Assembly: GCA_963817635.1 (NCBI GenBank)
Contig: CAWFPR010000024.1
Coordinates: forward strand, 1 to 64,000
Source of the DNA: CAWFPR01 sp963817635
GTDB lineage: Bacteria > Acidobacteriota > Vicinamibacteria > Vicinamibacterales > 2-12-FULL-66-21
Reading direction: 5' to 3'
DNA length: 64,000 nt
Of this stretch, positions 19,601 to 29,203 are shown one piece after another. The notes beneath the pieces were generated by a model. That model saw only the letters and a program-made list of their open reading frames with translations. It was not told the origin of the DNA and did not search any database. Each line of letters opens with the position of its first letter. The stretch's first letter is position 1. A program made the position numbers and the translations under genes.

Positions 19601-22549
19601 ATGGCCTTTGCTACCCCTGAAGTCGAGATCCAGGTGCAGTTCCGGGGGAATAGCCAGGTGAACGTTCGGACCAGAGGGCGCGCCGGGGCGCGGCTCGCGG
19701 CGCAGCTCGCGGTCGTCGCGGTCGTGGTGGCGCTCGTCCTGGCGAATGTCTGGGTCCGGTCCACGTGGTCGGAAATGGAAGACGGCGTGCTGTGGTACGT
19801 CGTCGGCCAGGACGTGACCGCGTCGCGCGTGGCGCCAGGTTCCGCGGCGGACCGGGCCGGCATCCAGACCGGCGACATCCTGCTCGCGATCGACTCGGCC
19901 GAGGTCCGGACCGTCCAGCAGGTCACCGATCGGCTGCATGCGGCTCGGCGGGGCCAGTCGCTGGCCTACACGATCGTCCGGACGAACACGAACCAGATGC
20001 TCCCGCTCACGCTCATGCCCATCCCGGCCGGGTCGCGCGGGTTGTATTTCACGCTCGCGGCCGTGGGACTCTTCTCGCTGTTCGTCGGTGCCGCCGTGCG
20101 GCTGCGTCGTCCGGACAATCAGGCCACGCTGCATTTCTTCTGGCTGACGGTCGCGTTCTGCGGCGTCATGGGCTTCTCGTTCAGCGGCCGCCTCGATCGG
20201 CTCGACTGGGTGTTCTACTGGGGCGACGTCACCTCGATGCTGCTGCTGCCGCCGCTCTTCGCCCATTTCGCGCTGGTCTTTCCCGAACGGCCAGACAGCT
20301 GGGCGCGCAGCGATGCCGGCCGGACGCTCCTCCCTCTGCTCTACCTGCCGGGCCTGCTGCTCGGCGCCGGGCGCGTCGCGACGATGCTGCGGAGCGGGCG
20401 GCATGGCGACATGCTCAGCGGCGCCATCGCGCTGATCGAGCGGCTCGAGCTCGTCTATCTGTCGGTCGCGCTCGTGGCCGGGCTCGGCATCATGGTGGTG
20501 GCGCTGCGCCGCGTCCGCTCGGTCACCGCGCGCCGGCAATTGCGCTGGATCGTGGGCGGCACCACGCTCGGAGCGCTGCCGTTCGTGTTCGGCTACGCGC
20601 TGCCGTGGGCGCTCGGCTTCCATCCGCTGCGCGGGTTCGAGCTGACGGCGGCGCTGCTCGGGCTGGTGCCGCTCGCGTTTGCCTCGGCCATCGTGCGCTA
20701 TCGCCTCATGGACGTCGAGGTAATCATCAAGCGCGCGCTCGTGTATTCGGCCGCTCTCGCCGCGATTGCGGCCATGTACGGTGTGCTGCTGTCGCTCGCG
20801 ACCCGGATTTTCCTCGGTGGAAGCGACAGCAAGAACGGCGTCATCGCGCTGCTCGCGACGATGGTCGTGGTGCTCCTGTCGCGTCCGGTGAAGGACGCGA
20901 TTCAGACGGGGCTCGATCGCGTCTACTATCGCGATCGGTATGACTATCGGCGCGCGCTCGTTGGCTTCGCGCGCGACCTGAACAGCGACCTCGACCTCTT
21001 CCGGCTGAGCGAACGGCTCGTCCATCGCGTCACTGAAACGCTCGTCGTGGAGCGCATGGCGCTGCTGCTGGCGCCGATCACGGCGGGCCGCGAGGGCGAG
21101 TTCGTCACGATTGCGCACCTCGGCTTCACGACCGAGCCGCCGGCGCTTCCGCGGGTCTCCGACGTGGCGACCCGCCTCATCTCCGGGCACACCCTGACGC
21201 TCGACGACCCGCTCTCGCAGCGCAGGCTCGATGCGCGCGAGGTGGAATTCTGGCGCGAGGCGGGCATCCACTATTTCGTGCCGTGCGTGTCCAAGGAAGG
21301 CACGATCGCGGTCATGGCGCTGGGCCGCAGGGCGAGCAGCGAGCCGCTCAGCAGCGAGGACATGGCGCTGCTGTCGGCGGTCGCCGCCCAGGCCGCCACG
21401 GCGCTCGAGAACGGTCGCCTGTACCGGCAGCTGCGCGTCAAGGCCGACGAACTGGAACGCATGCGGGAGTTCAGCGAGAACATCCTCGAATCGCTGAACG
21501 ACGGGCTGGCCGTCGTCAATCGCGACGACCACATCGTCCGCTGGAACCGTCAGCTCGAGGAGCTCTACGGCGTGCGGCACGAGGATGCCGTCGGGCACCG
21601 GCTCGATGCGATCTTCGAGCCGGGGTTCCTCGAAGTGCTGCGCGAGTCCCGCCGGGAATCCCCGGAGGGCGCGGCGTTCTACCGCGTGCCGCTCCTGACG
21701 CACCACGAGCCGCCGCGCCGCCTGCTCGTCAACCTCGCGACGACGCCGCTGCGGGACTCGGACGGCGCGACGGCCGGCAGCATCGTGATCATCGAGGATA
21801 TCTCGACGCGCGTGCAGCTCGAGGAGCAGCTCCAGATCTCCGAGAAGATGGCATCGATCGGGCTGCTCGCCGCCGGCGTCGCGCACGAAGTGAACACGCC
21901 GCTCACGGGCATCTCGAGCTTCACGCAGATGCTGCTGGAGGGCGCCGAGCCGGACGCGCCCACGACGAAGGTGCTCGAGAAGATCGAGCGCCAGACGTTC
22001 CGTGCCGCGAAGATCGTGAACGGGCTGCTGAACCTGGCGCGGCCCGCCCAGGTCGACAGCGGGCCGGTCGATCTGAACGCGGTCATCAACGACGTGCTCG
22101 CGCTGCTCGAGCATCAGCTGAAGAACGGGCGGATCCAGGTGCGCAAGGAACTGTCGGCGACCTCGCCGATCGTCCAGGGGATCGAGCACAAGCTGCAGCA
22201 GGTGTTCCTGAACCTGTTCCTGAACGCCCGCGACGCGATGCCCAAGGGCGGCTGGCTCAGTATCGTCAGCCGCGAGGATGGACACGCGGCGCTGGTCGAA
22301 GTCGGCGATACCGGATCGGGGATTCCGGCCGAGCAGCTGTCGCGCATCTACGATCCGTTCTTCACGACGAAGGAAATCGGGAAGGGCACCGGGCTCGGCC
22401 TGTCGATCACCTACGGCATCGTCCAGGAACACGGCGGCACGATCGCGTGCGACAGCGCGCCGGGCCAGGGCACCCGGTTCAGCCTGACGCTGCCGCTCGC
22501 CTCGTCGCGTCCGATAGCCGAGCCGCAGCCGTTGAACAGGCAGGCCTGA
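19601..22549 (+). CDS. Membrane sensor histidine kinase with PDZ, GAF and PAS domains
   Basis: A 982-residue kinase. After a first helix (LAVVAVVVALVLANVWV, about 33-50) comes a PDZ domain (VAPGSAADRAGIQTGDILLA, about 65-140). About eight further membrane helices reach residue 425. A GAF-like domain (about 440-600), a PAS domain (FSENILESLNDGLAVVNRDD, about 625-735) and the kinase core follow. The phosphoacceptor is His762 in GVAHEVNTPLTGI. The ATPase domain has the N box (NLFLNARDAMPKGG), DTGSGI and GTGLGLSITYGIVQEHGG. It ends one base before the NtrC-type regulator, forming a two-component pair. The stimulus is unknown; the PDZ domain would face the periplasm. Confidence 0.92.
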   Translation: MAFATPEVEIQVQFRGNSQVNVRTRGRAGARLAAQLAVVAVVVALVLANVWVRSTWSEMEDGVLWYVVGQDVTASRVAPGSAADRAGIQTGDILLAIDSAEVRTVQQVTDRLHAARRGQSLAYTIVRTNTNQMLPLTLMPIPAGSRGLYFTLAAVGLFSLFVGAAVRLRRPDNQATLHFFWLTVAFCGVMGFSFSGRLDRLDWVFYWGDVTSMLLLPPLFAHFALVFPERPDSWARSDAGRTLLPLLYLPGLLLGAGRVATMLRSGRHGDMLSGAIALIERLELVYLSVALVAGLGIMVVALRRVRSVTARRQLRWIVGGTTLGALPFVFGYALPWALGFHPLRGFELTAALLGLVPLAFASAIVRYRLMDVEVIIKRALVYSAALAAIAAMYGVLLSLATRIFLGGSDSKNGVIALLATMVVVLLSRPVKDAIQTGLDRVYYRDRYDYRRALVGFARDLNSDLDLFRLSERLVHRVTETLVVERMALLLAPITAGREGEFVTIAHLGFTTEPPALPRVSDVATRLISGHTLTLDDPLSQRRLDAREVEFWREAGIHYFVPCVSKEGTIAVMALGRRASSEPLSSEDMALLSAVAAQAATALENGRLYRQLRVKADELERMREFSENILESLNDGLAVVNRDDHIVRWNRQLEELYGVRHEDAVGHRLDAIFEPGFLEVLRESRRESPEGAAFYRVPLLTHHEPPRRLLVNLATTPLRDSDGATAGSIVIIEDISTRVQLEEQLQISEKMASIGLLAAGVAHEVNTPLTGISSFTQMLLEGAEPDAPTTKVLEKIERQTFRAAKIVNGLLNLARPAQVDSGPVDLNAVINDVLALLEHQLKNGRIQVRKELSATSPIVQGIEHKLQQVFLNLFLNARDAMPKGGWLSIVSREDGHAALVEVGDTGSGIPAEQLSRIYDPFFTTKEIGKGTGLGLSITYGIVQEHGGTIACDSAPGQGTRFSLTLPLASSRPIAEPQPLNRQA

Positions 22550-22550
22550 C

Positions 22551-24056
22551 ATGGCGCGAAGCCTCCAGGCAGAAACACATGCAGCGCATATGAACCGCAG
22601 GGGAACTGTCCTCGTCATCGACGACGAAGAGATCATGCGCGAGATCCTCGAAACGCTCCTGACGCGGGAGGGGTACGAGGTCCGTCTCGCGCCGAATGCG
22701 GCGGTCGGACTCGACCTGGCGCGCACGATGCCGTTCGACGCCGCCATCGTGGACATGATGATGCCCGGCATGGACGGCATCTCCGCGCTCGACGAGATCA
22801 AGAAAATAGACGACGACCTGCCGGTCCTGATGATTACGGCGTATGCGTCGGTCGAGAACGCCATAGCGGCGATGAAGCGGGGCGCGTTCGACTACATCAC
22901 GAAGCCGTTCAAGAACGACGAGGTGCTCGTCGTCCTGCGCAATGCGCTCGCGCAGCACCGTCTCGTGGCCGAGAACCGCGCGCTCCGCCAGAACCTGCAG
23001 GCCCGCTCGAACCGGTTTGGCGAGATCATCGGCCGCAGCTCGCGCATGCGGCAGGTATTCGACCTCATCATCCAGGCCGCGCCCAGCCGGACGACGATCC
23101 TGATCAACGGAGAGAGCGGCACCGGCAAGGAGCTCGTCGCCCGCTCGCTGCACCAGAACTCGTCGCGCTCGGATCGCGCCTTCATCACCGTCAACTCGGG
23201 CAACCTGCCGCCCGATCTGCTCGAATCCAACCTGTTCGGCCACGTGAAGGGCGCGTTCACCGGCGCGGTGTACCCGAAGAAGGGGCTCTTCGAGCTGGCC
23301 GACAAGGGCACGATCTTCTTCGACGAGATCGGCAACATCCCGCTCGAGACCCAGGCCAAGCTGCTGCGGGTGATCCAGGAGCGCGAGTTCATGCGGCTCG
23401 GCGGCGTCGAGACGATCAAGGTGGACGTCCGCATCATCGCAGCGACCAACGTGGACCTGCACCGGATGATGGAGGAAGGGAAGTTCCGGGAGGACCTCTA
23501 CTACCGACTGCACGTCATCACCGTGCAGCTTCCGGCCCTGCGCGAGCGGAAGGACGACATTCCGCTGCTCGTGCAGTCCTTCCTCGAGAAGTACGGCGTC
23601 GAGAACAACAAGACGCACCTCGAACTGACGCCGGAGGCGCTCGACCTGCTGATGGACTACGAGTGGCCCGGCAACGTGCGTGAGCTGGAGAACGTCATCG
23701 AGCGCGCGGTCGTGCTGTCGACAGGCGCGAAAATCGACGCCGATCTCGTCCCGGACAACGTGCGCAGCAGCAAGCGCTTCCAGATGCCGCAGTTCATCGT
23801 GCCACCGGAGGGAATCTCGTTCCGCGAGGTGATTACCGACTTCGAGAAGCGGCTCATCGAATCGACGCTGGAAGCGGCCGGCGGCGTGCAGAAACGGGCG
23901 GCCGAGCTGCTTCACATCAAGCCGACGACCCTCAACGAAATGATCAAGCGCCACGACATCCGCCCCCGCCGCAAGCGGCCGGGCGCCCGGCCGGACGTCG
24001 AGCTGGACGACCTCAACGACGACGGCGAGGAGGTGGGGGTGGGGGAAAAGACCTGA
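22551..24056 (+). CDS. NtrC-family sigma-54-dependent response regulator
   Basis: Receiver, AAA+ and Fis-type HTH domains in 501 residues. The phosphoacceptor in AAIVDMMMPGMDG is residue 68 from this start, or 55 if translation begins at the ATG at 22590 (MNRRGTVLVIDDEE). The latter is closer to family spacing. The ATPase is complete: Walker A GESGTGKE, the sigma-54-contacting GAFTGA loop, Walker B TIFFDEIGN, the arginine fingers in FREDLYYRL and sensor II WPGNVRELENVIERA. The HTH region is VQKRAAELLHIKPTTLNEMI. A short acidic tail follows. It is partner to the kinase immediately upstream. Its targets are not evident here, but this is the only intact sigma-54 activator in the window. Confidence 0.95.
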   Translation: MARSLQAETHAAHMNRRGTVLVIDDEEIMREILETLLTREGYEVRLAPNAAVGLDLARTMPFDAAIVDMMMPGMDGISALDEIKKIDDDLPVLMITAYASVENAIAAMKRGAFDYITKPFKNDEVLVVLRNALAQHRLVAENRALRQNLQARSNRFGEIIGRSSRMRQVFDLIIQAAPSRTTILINGESGTGKELVARSLHQNSSRSDRAFITVNSGNLPPDLLESNLFGHVKGAFTGAVYPKKGLFELADKGTIFFDEIGNIPLETQAKLLRVIQEREFMRLGGVETIKVDVRIIAATNVDLHRMMEEGKFREDLYYRLHVITVQLPALRERKDDIPLLVQSFLEKYGVENNKTHLELTPEALDLLMDYEWPGNVRELENVIERAVVLSTGAKIDADLVPDNVRSSKRFQMPQFIVPPEGISFREVITDFEKRLIESTLEAAGGVQKRAAELLHIKPTTLNEMIKRHDIRPRRKRPGARPDVELDDLNDDGEEVGVGEKT

Positions 24057-24103
24057 TTGCAGACTGCAGATTGCAGATTGCAGATTGCAGATTGCAGATT
24101 GCA
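24055..24103. repeat. GATTGCA heptamer array
   Basis: Seven consecutive 7-base units (GATTGCA, one GACTGCA). The array overlaps the response-regulator stop codon and ends 8 bases before the convergent glycosyltransferase stop. It is the same family as the arrays at 4531-4661. Confidence 0.95.
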
Positions 24104-24110
24104 GTAGCTT

Positions 24111-25374
24111 TTACTTCCTTCTGAGCCTCAGGAACATCCTCTCGTACTTGGCAAGGATGACGTCCCACCGGTAGTTGTGGCGGATATAGTCGCGTCCGTT
24201 GGTCCCGAGAGCGGCGCGCAGGCGCTCGTTGGCGACCAGCAGCTTCAGGCACTCGGAGAACTCGTCGCGATCCGCGTAGGTACAAGCCCGCATTGCTCTT
24301 GCGGCAGTGTTCAACGAGCACCTCGCTGCGCGCGTTGCAGAGCACGGGCGTGCCGACGGCGAACGACTCGAGGGCGAGCAGAGACAGGCTCTCGTACGGC
24401 GACGGGACGACGACGACCGTGGCGGCTTCGAGCGCCTGGAGGCGTTCCTGGTCCGACAGCCGGCCGGCAAAACGGATGAAAGGTTCTTCCGGCAGCGGCA
24501 TCAGCTTCACGCCCATCAGGACGAGCGAGGCGTCTCCCCCTTCCTTCACATAGGAAGAGAAATACTCGATCAATTCCTCGCAGCCTTTTCCCGCGTCGAT
24601 GCGGCCGCCGTAGAGCGCCATCGGGCCGTGCAGGCGATGGCGGCGGCGGAACACCGAGCCGCGCTGCGCCAGATGCGGGCGGAAGCTCGGCGACGGATCC
24701 TCCGGCTCTTCGTCGCGCGGCGCCTCCGCGTCCGTCGTCCGGTCTCGCGGGTAGGCCTGCGCCTGCGGCAGATCCACGCCGCAGCCGACCGTTTCCTCCT
24801 CGATCGCGCGGATCGAGAACGTCGTCGTCAGGAACCGGCGCTCGACCTCCGTGTTGTACGCCACGGCCGCCGGCAGGCTGAAGAGCTCACGGTAGATACC
24901 GAGGTGAATGGCCGGCTCGTCATGCGCGGTCGGCACCAGCATGCTCTTCTGCGGCGCGATCTTGATGCCGAGGACCGTCGGCGCGTAGAGGTAGGTGAAG
25001 AAGATGAGGACGTCGTACTGGTGGTGATTGCGCTCGAGATAGTCGAGCAGCGCCGGGCACCACGGCCCCTGCTGCCGCAGCCACTCCATCTCGTCGGCTG
25101 GAGTGTGCTCGCTCGTGAAGATCCACTCGGAATAGCGATTGAACGCCTGGATGTCGCGCGAACGGGCGTTCGCGAACCGGCGGACCGTCACGCCGCGCAC
25201 GCGGTCCGTCCCTTCCGCGTACTCGTTGTCCCAGGTGATGTAGTCCTGGGCGCAGGTCGTGAGCACTTCCACCTGGTGCTTCGGCGCGAGCCGTTCGGCA
25301 ATCAGGCGGCAGTGATACTCCGACCCGCCGAGTATCTCGGTGCCGTATCGCTGGACGATGAATGCGATTTTCAA
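24111..25374 (-). CDS. GT4-like glycosyltransferase A, one frame break
   Basis: Retaining glycosyltransferase of the GT-B fold. The N-terminus MKIAFIVQRYGTEILGGSEY closely matches that of the enzyme at 27737-29203. The C-terminal domain has GRIDAGKGCEELIEYF and VPSPYESLSLLALESFAVGT, the conserved donor-binding E-x7-E region. The frame changes near 24280 by one extra C: the true end, YADRDEFSECLKLLVANERL to FLRLRRK with stop at 24111, is in the second frame. In the original frame the reading runs through the heptamer array to 24013. It is the last gene of the glycan operon. Donor and acceptor are unknown. Confidence 0.85.
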
Positions 25375-25434
25375 CAGATGATCCTCGTCACGCGTGGTGA
25401 CTCCAACTCTGCACCTCGAACCTCGTGCGCCGTT

Positions 25435-26499
25435 TCAGGCGACGGCCGAGACCACTTCCCGGAGACGGGCCTGGATGCGTTCGGGAGCGAAGGCCGCCAG
25501 CCGGCTCCGTTGTCCGGCAATGACGGCGTCGCGCACCCGCCGATCGTATACGAGCGTGCCCAGCATCTCGGCGGCCAGCTCCAGGTCCTTGGGAGCGAAG
25601 AGTACGCCCGCTCCGCCGAGCGTCTCCGGCACGGCGCCGGCGGCGTAGGCGAGGACCGGCACGTCCGCCGCCATGGCCTCGACGAGCGGCACGCAGAAGC
25701 CTTCGTGCTCGCTGAGCGACACGTAGACATCCGCCCACCGGTAGAACGCGGCGAGGTCCTCGTCCGGCACGGGGCCGGTGAACCAGAACCGATCCGGCAG
25801 CATCTGGAACTCGTCGATGAGCGCCCGGACCTGCGCGTAGTATCGCGGGATCCCATCGTAGCGTCCCACGAAGATGAACCGGTAGTAGCTGTCGACGTAC
25901 CGTTTGTACAGCTCGGCGAGACGGATGTGATCCTCGATTCGCTTGTTCGGGACGATGCGCCCGACGAACAGGATGTTGATCAGTCCGTCGCTCAGGATCT
26001 TCTCGAGCGCGGGCCGGCGCGGCGCCCGTGTAATCCGCTCGGTGTTGACCGCGATCGGCATGACCCCGGTAGGCGCAAAGCCCATGTCGGCCAGTTCGCG
26101 GCGGTTGAAGTCCGAGTCGCCGAGGGCGAGATCGACACGCCCGGCCAGTGTCCGCAGTTCCTGCCTGCCGAGCGCGGCGAGGCGGAAGAGGCCTGCGTCG
26201 TACGGCGCGAAGAACGGCGCCGGCGTGATGTTGTGGTACTGGAGCACGCGCCGTCCCGGCAGGGCCGCAAAGGCTTCGGTCATCGGCGAAGGCAGCGCGA
26301 AGTGGAAGATCGTCACGTCTCCCCTGCGCGCCTCAGGATCCTGGAACGGCTTCACCTCGTGGCGAAGGCTGTCGTCAATGGTCAGGGCGAACAGATCGGA
26401 CCGGTGCCCCAGCGTGCGAAGCAGATCGCGCACGGCCCGCGCGCTGTCGCCAATCGCGTCGCCGGCGTGAGCCGCCGGAACCCACTGGTTGATGATCAG
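25435..26499 (-). CDS. GT4-like glycosyltransferase B
   Basis: GT-B glycosyltransferase of about 355 residues. Conserved elements are DLALGDSDFNRRELADMGF, INILFVGRIVPNKRIEDHI and SLSEHEGFCVPLVEAMAADV with the E-x7-E motif. It resembles its upstream neighbour more than the outer pair. No ATG fits the family N-terminus (ALIINQWVPAAHAGDAIG). A CTG at 26499 preceded by GGAGG at suitable spacing, and overlapping the upstream TGA, is the best candidate. The frame is open to a GTG at 26637, but the extra residues look like shadow sequence of the upstream gene. Confidence 0.85.
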   Translation of the reverse strand: MIINQWVPAAHAGDAIGDSARAVRDLLRTLGHRSDLFALTIDDSLRHEVKPFQDPEARRGDVTIFHFALPSPMTEAFAALPGRRVLQYHNITPAPFFAPYDAGLFRLAALGRQELRTLAGRVDLALGDSDFNRRELADMGFAPTGVMPIAVNTERITRAPRRPALEKILSDGLINILFVGRIVPNKRIEDHIRLAELYKRYVDSYYRFIFVGRYDGIPRYYAQVRALIDEFQMLPDRFWFTGPVPDEDLAAFYRWADVYVSLSEHEGFCVPLVEAMAADVPVLAYAAGAVPETLGGAGVLFAPKDLELAAEMLGTLVYDRRVRDAVIAGQRSRLAAFAPERIQARLREVVSAVA

Positions 26500-27740
26500 G
26501 GCCGTCCTCCGCTCCTCGCGGTCAGCTCTCCGCGGTCCGGGTTCGGCTGCACGGGCAGCGCCCGGTAGAGCGCCGGCCTGAACTGCCGCAGCTCTTCGAG
26601 CCGTTCGAACTGCTCGAACTGGGGCCAGAAATCCCACGCCACCTCCGGCGCGGGCCTCGGCGGCGCCGCCAGCGTCTGATCCACGAACCGCAGGAGCGTT
26701 CCGCCGAAATCGCGCGCAGCGAGACGCCCGAGCGCGGCGTCCTGCGTGCCGATGACGGCACGTGCGATCCGCTCGTCATCGAGGACCGCTTCCATGAGGC
26801 GCGCGACGGCCAGCGGATCCTTGGTGTCGTACAAAACGCCGCCCCCGTCCATGGTCGCCGGCACCGCGGTCGCCGCGTACGCGAGCACCGGCACCTGCTT
26901 GTAGAACGCCTCGATCAGCGGGACGCAGAACCCCTCGTGCTCGCTCGCGCAGAGGAAGAGGTCTGCGACGTCGTACATCGCGCTGAGCTCCTCGTTCGAC
27001 ACGTGCCCGAGAAAGTGGACGTCTGGCGTGCCGAGCCGCGCGACGAGCGTCTGGAGCATCGACAGGTAGCGTTCGAACCCACTGTACGAGCCCACGAGCA
27101 GCAGCCGGGAGCGGGGGTTGTGGCGCGTGCGGTAGGCGTGGAATGCACGGATCACGTCTTCGAACTTCTTGTTCGGAATCACGCGGCCGACGAACAGGAT
27201 GTTCGCCCACCCGTCGTCGAAGCCCCGCGCCATCATCGTGTCGGGGGTCCCGGACAGGTGCGTGAAGTCGGGGACGACGGGCAGCACGCCGGTCGCCTGG
27301 AATCCGAGCGCGGCGAGTTCCTGCCGGTTGTATTCGGAGTCGCCGAGCGCGAGGTCCGAACGGCCGATGTAGGCCGTCAGCTCGCGCCGCCCCCGGAAGC
27401 AGAGCCTCACCAGGTCCTTGTGGATGCCGATGAAGTACTCGGGAGGTGTGATGTTGTGGTAGACGATGACCATCCGGCCCGGGAGCGCGTACGCGGTGCG
27501 CGAGGCGCGCGACCCGATGGAGAAGTGGTGGATCAGGACGTCCGTGGACGCGACCGCGCCAACCATGTCGCGGTAGTCCAGCGTCAGATCCTCGAGGCGC
27601 GGATCGGCGGTCTCGACAAAGATGTCCGACTCGTACCCCGCGCCGCGCAGCACGCGCTGGATGCCGAGAACTTCGTGTCCGATCGCATCGCCGTACCCGA
27701 GCGTGGCGAGCACCTGATGGACGCGCGGACGCACCGTCAT
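26496..27740 (-). CDS. GT4-like glycosyltransferase C
   Basis: GT-B glycosyltransferase of 414 residues. It shares with enzyme B a short N-terminal domain beginning VHQVLATLGYGDAIGHEVLG, then DLALGDSEYNRQELAALGF, NILFVGRVIPNKKFEDVIRA and CASEHEGFCVPLIEAFYKQV. Both ends overlap neighbours: its ATG overlaps the stop of enzyme D as ATGA and its stop overlaps enzyme B. This points to translational coupling in one operon. It acts on an unidentified cell-surface glycan or glycolipid. Confidence 0.88.
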   Translation of the reverse strand: MTVRPRVHQVLATLGYGDAIGHEVLGIQRVLRGAGYESDIFVETADPRLEDLTLDYRDMVGAVASTDVLIHHFSIGSRASRTAYALPGRMVIVYHNITPPEYFIGIHKDLVRLCFRGRRELTAYIGRSDLALGDSEYNRQELAALGFQATGVLPVVPDFTHLSGTPDTMMARGFDDGWANILFVGRVIPNKKFEDVIRAFHAYRTRHNPRSRLLLVGSYSGFERYLSMLQTLVARLGTPDVHFLGHVSNEELSAMYDVADLFLCASEHEGFCVPLIEAFYKQVPVLAYAATAVPATMDGGGVLYDTKDPLAVARLMEAVLDDERIARAVIGTQDAALGRLAARDFGGTLLRFVDQTLAAPPRPAPEVAWDFWPQFEQFERLEELRQFRPALYRALPVQPNPDRGELTARSGGRP

Positions 27741-29203
27741 CGTCGTCCTCGCTTCCGATGTCGAGCCGCGTCCCTGGTGAACCGGGCAGCCGCGCGACCG
27801 TGGGGGCGGGCGGAACGTTCAACCCGTCCGGGTGTCCCGTGGCTCCCGGCCTCGGCGGGAAGGCCGTCGTCTCGACGGTCCGCCTCCGGCAGGTCAGGAG
27901 CCAGGCGATTCGGCGCCGGAACGACCGCGCCCGACGGAATGCCCGCGAGCACCTCGCCGGCCGGCGGCAGGTCGCGTCGCCGGCGCGCGAACCAGCCTGG
28001 CAGCGGCTCGATCCGGCGCGCCGCCTGGCCCTCGCGTTTCAGCCGGTCGAACATGTCGAGGTACTTGCGCTCGATCACCGGCCACGCGTAGTGCGTCCGG
28101 AAATACTCCCGTCCGTTCTGGCCGAGGCGCGCGTGCAGGGGCCCGTTGGACTCGAGTGCATATAACGCTTCGGCGAATTCCTCGTACGTCTCGTAGTACA
28201 GCCCGGCCGCGCTGCGGATGCACTGGCCCTTCAGGACGTCGCAGCGCCCGTTGGCCAGCACCGGTCGTCCCAGCGCCCACGCCTCCAGCGCCACCATCGA
28301 CAGGCTCTCGAAGTACGACGGCATGATCAGCAGGTCGGAGGCCGCAATGGCGTCGAACTTGTCATGGTCGGACAGGAAGCCCAGGTGGTGAATCCGCGGA
28401 TGATCCGGTACCGGCATGATCGCGCTTCCGATCAGGACCAGGTCGAGTCCGCCGGGAAACGTCGCGGCATACCGGCGGAAGAAGGCGAAGAGGTCGCCAC
28501 AGCCCTTGTTCTCGTCGATGCGCCCGACGTAGACGGCAAAAGGCCTGTCGATCCTGAACGCCCGCCGGAACCGTTCCGGATCCGTCCTCTCCGGCACCTC
28601 TGACCCGACGCCGACCACGACCCCGGGCACCTCCTCGTTGTGCGCGGCGGCGTGAATCATCGCCCGCTCTTCGTGCGAGTTGTACATCAACGCGCGAACG
28701 CCCCGGAACGTGGGGCCGAAGATCGACAGGCCCACCGCCGGGTCACGTTCGGCGGTCGGGACGAGGATGGCTTTCGTGCTGAGGCGGCGCGCGGCATGAT
28801 ACGCGTGGTAGTAGCGATAGCTGAACATGATCGCGAAATCGAGCGACGGCGCGGCTCGTTCGAGGTAGGCGAGCAGCGCCGGACTTGCGGGCCCTTCGCT
28901 GTCCAGCCAGGCCAGTTCGTCGGCGATCGAATGCCGCCGTTCGTACACCCGTCGCGAGTGGCGTCCGAAGTCCTCGGGCGTGCGCTCGTGCGTGACGGGA
29001 AAACGGCGCACCTGGACGCCGTTGACGGCGTCCATCCCCTCCGTCCGCTCGTTCCGCCACGTGACGTAGTCGCGGGCGCACGTGGTGACCACTTCCACCT
29101 CGGCGTGCCTCGACAGCCGCTCGGCGACGTAGCGCGCGTGCAGTTCGGCGCCGCCGTTGATGTCCGCGCCGTAGCGCTGGACGACGACCGCGATCCGCAT
29201 CAT
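27737..29203 (-). CDS. GT4-like glycosyltransferase D with extended tail
   Basis: GT-B glycosyltransferase of 488 residues, paralogous to enzyme A: MRIAVVVQRYGADINGGAEL at the start, then DYVTWRNERTEGMDAVNGV, YVGRIDENKGCGDLFAFF and MPSYFESLSMVALEAWALGR. The last 90 residues, after RLKREGQAARRIEPLPGWF, are low-complexity, basic and Pro-rich, and look unconserved. The segment encoding GLPAEAGSHGTPG may derive from an intergenic palindromic repeat absorbed into the gene. Start and stop both overlap neighbours by ATGA. Confidence 0.88.
   Translation of the reverse strand: MMRIAVVVQRYGADINGGAELHARYVAERLSRHAEVEVVTTCARDYVTWRNERTEGMDAVNGVQVRRFPVTHERTPEDFGRHSRRVYERRHSIADELAWLDSEGPASPALLAYLERAAPSLDFAIMFSYRYYHAYHAARRLSTKAILVPTAERDPAVGLSIFGPTFRGVRALMYNSHEERAMIHAAAHNEEVPGVVVGVGSEVPERTDPERFRRAFRIDRPFAVYVGRIDENKGCGDLFAFFRRYAATFPGGLDLVLIGSAIMPVPDHPRIHHLGFLSDHDKFDAIAASDLLIMPSYFESLSMVALEAWALGRPVLANGRCDVLKGQCIRSAAGLYYETYEEFAEALYALESNGPLHARLGQNGREYFRTHYAWPVIERKYLDMFDRLKREGQAARRIEPLPGWFARRRRDLPPAGEVLAGIPSGAVVPAPNRLAPDLPEADRRDDGLPAEAGSHGTPGRVERSARPHGRAAARFTRDAARHRKRGRR

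Noticed and set aside
19502..22864. Minus-strand open frame of 1120 codons opposite the sensor kinase
   Set aside because: Its composition is Arg/Asp/His-rich shadow of a high-GC gene, it has no recognisable domain, and it covers the full-length kinase with clear motifs.
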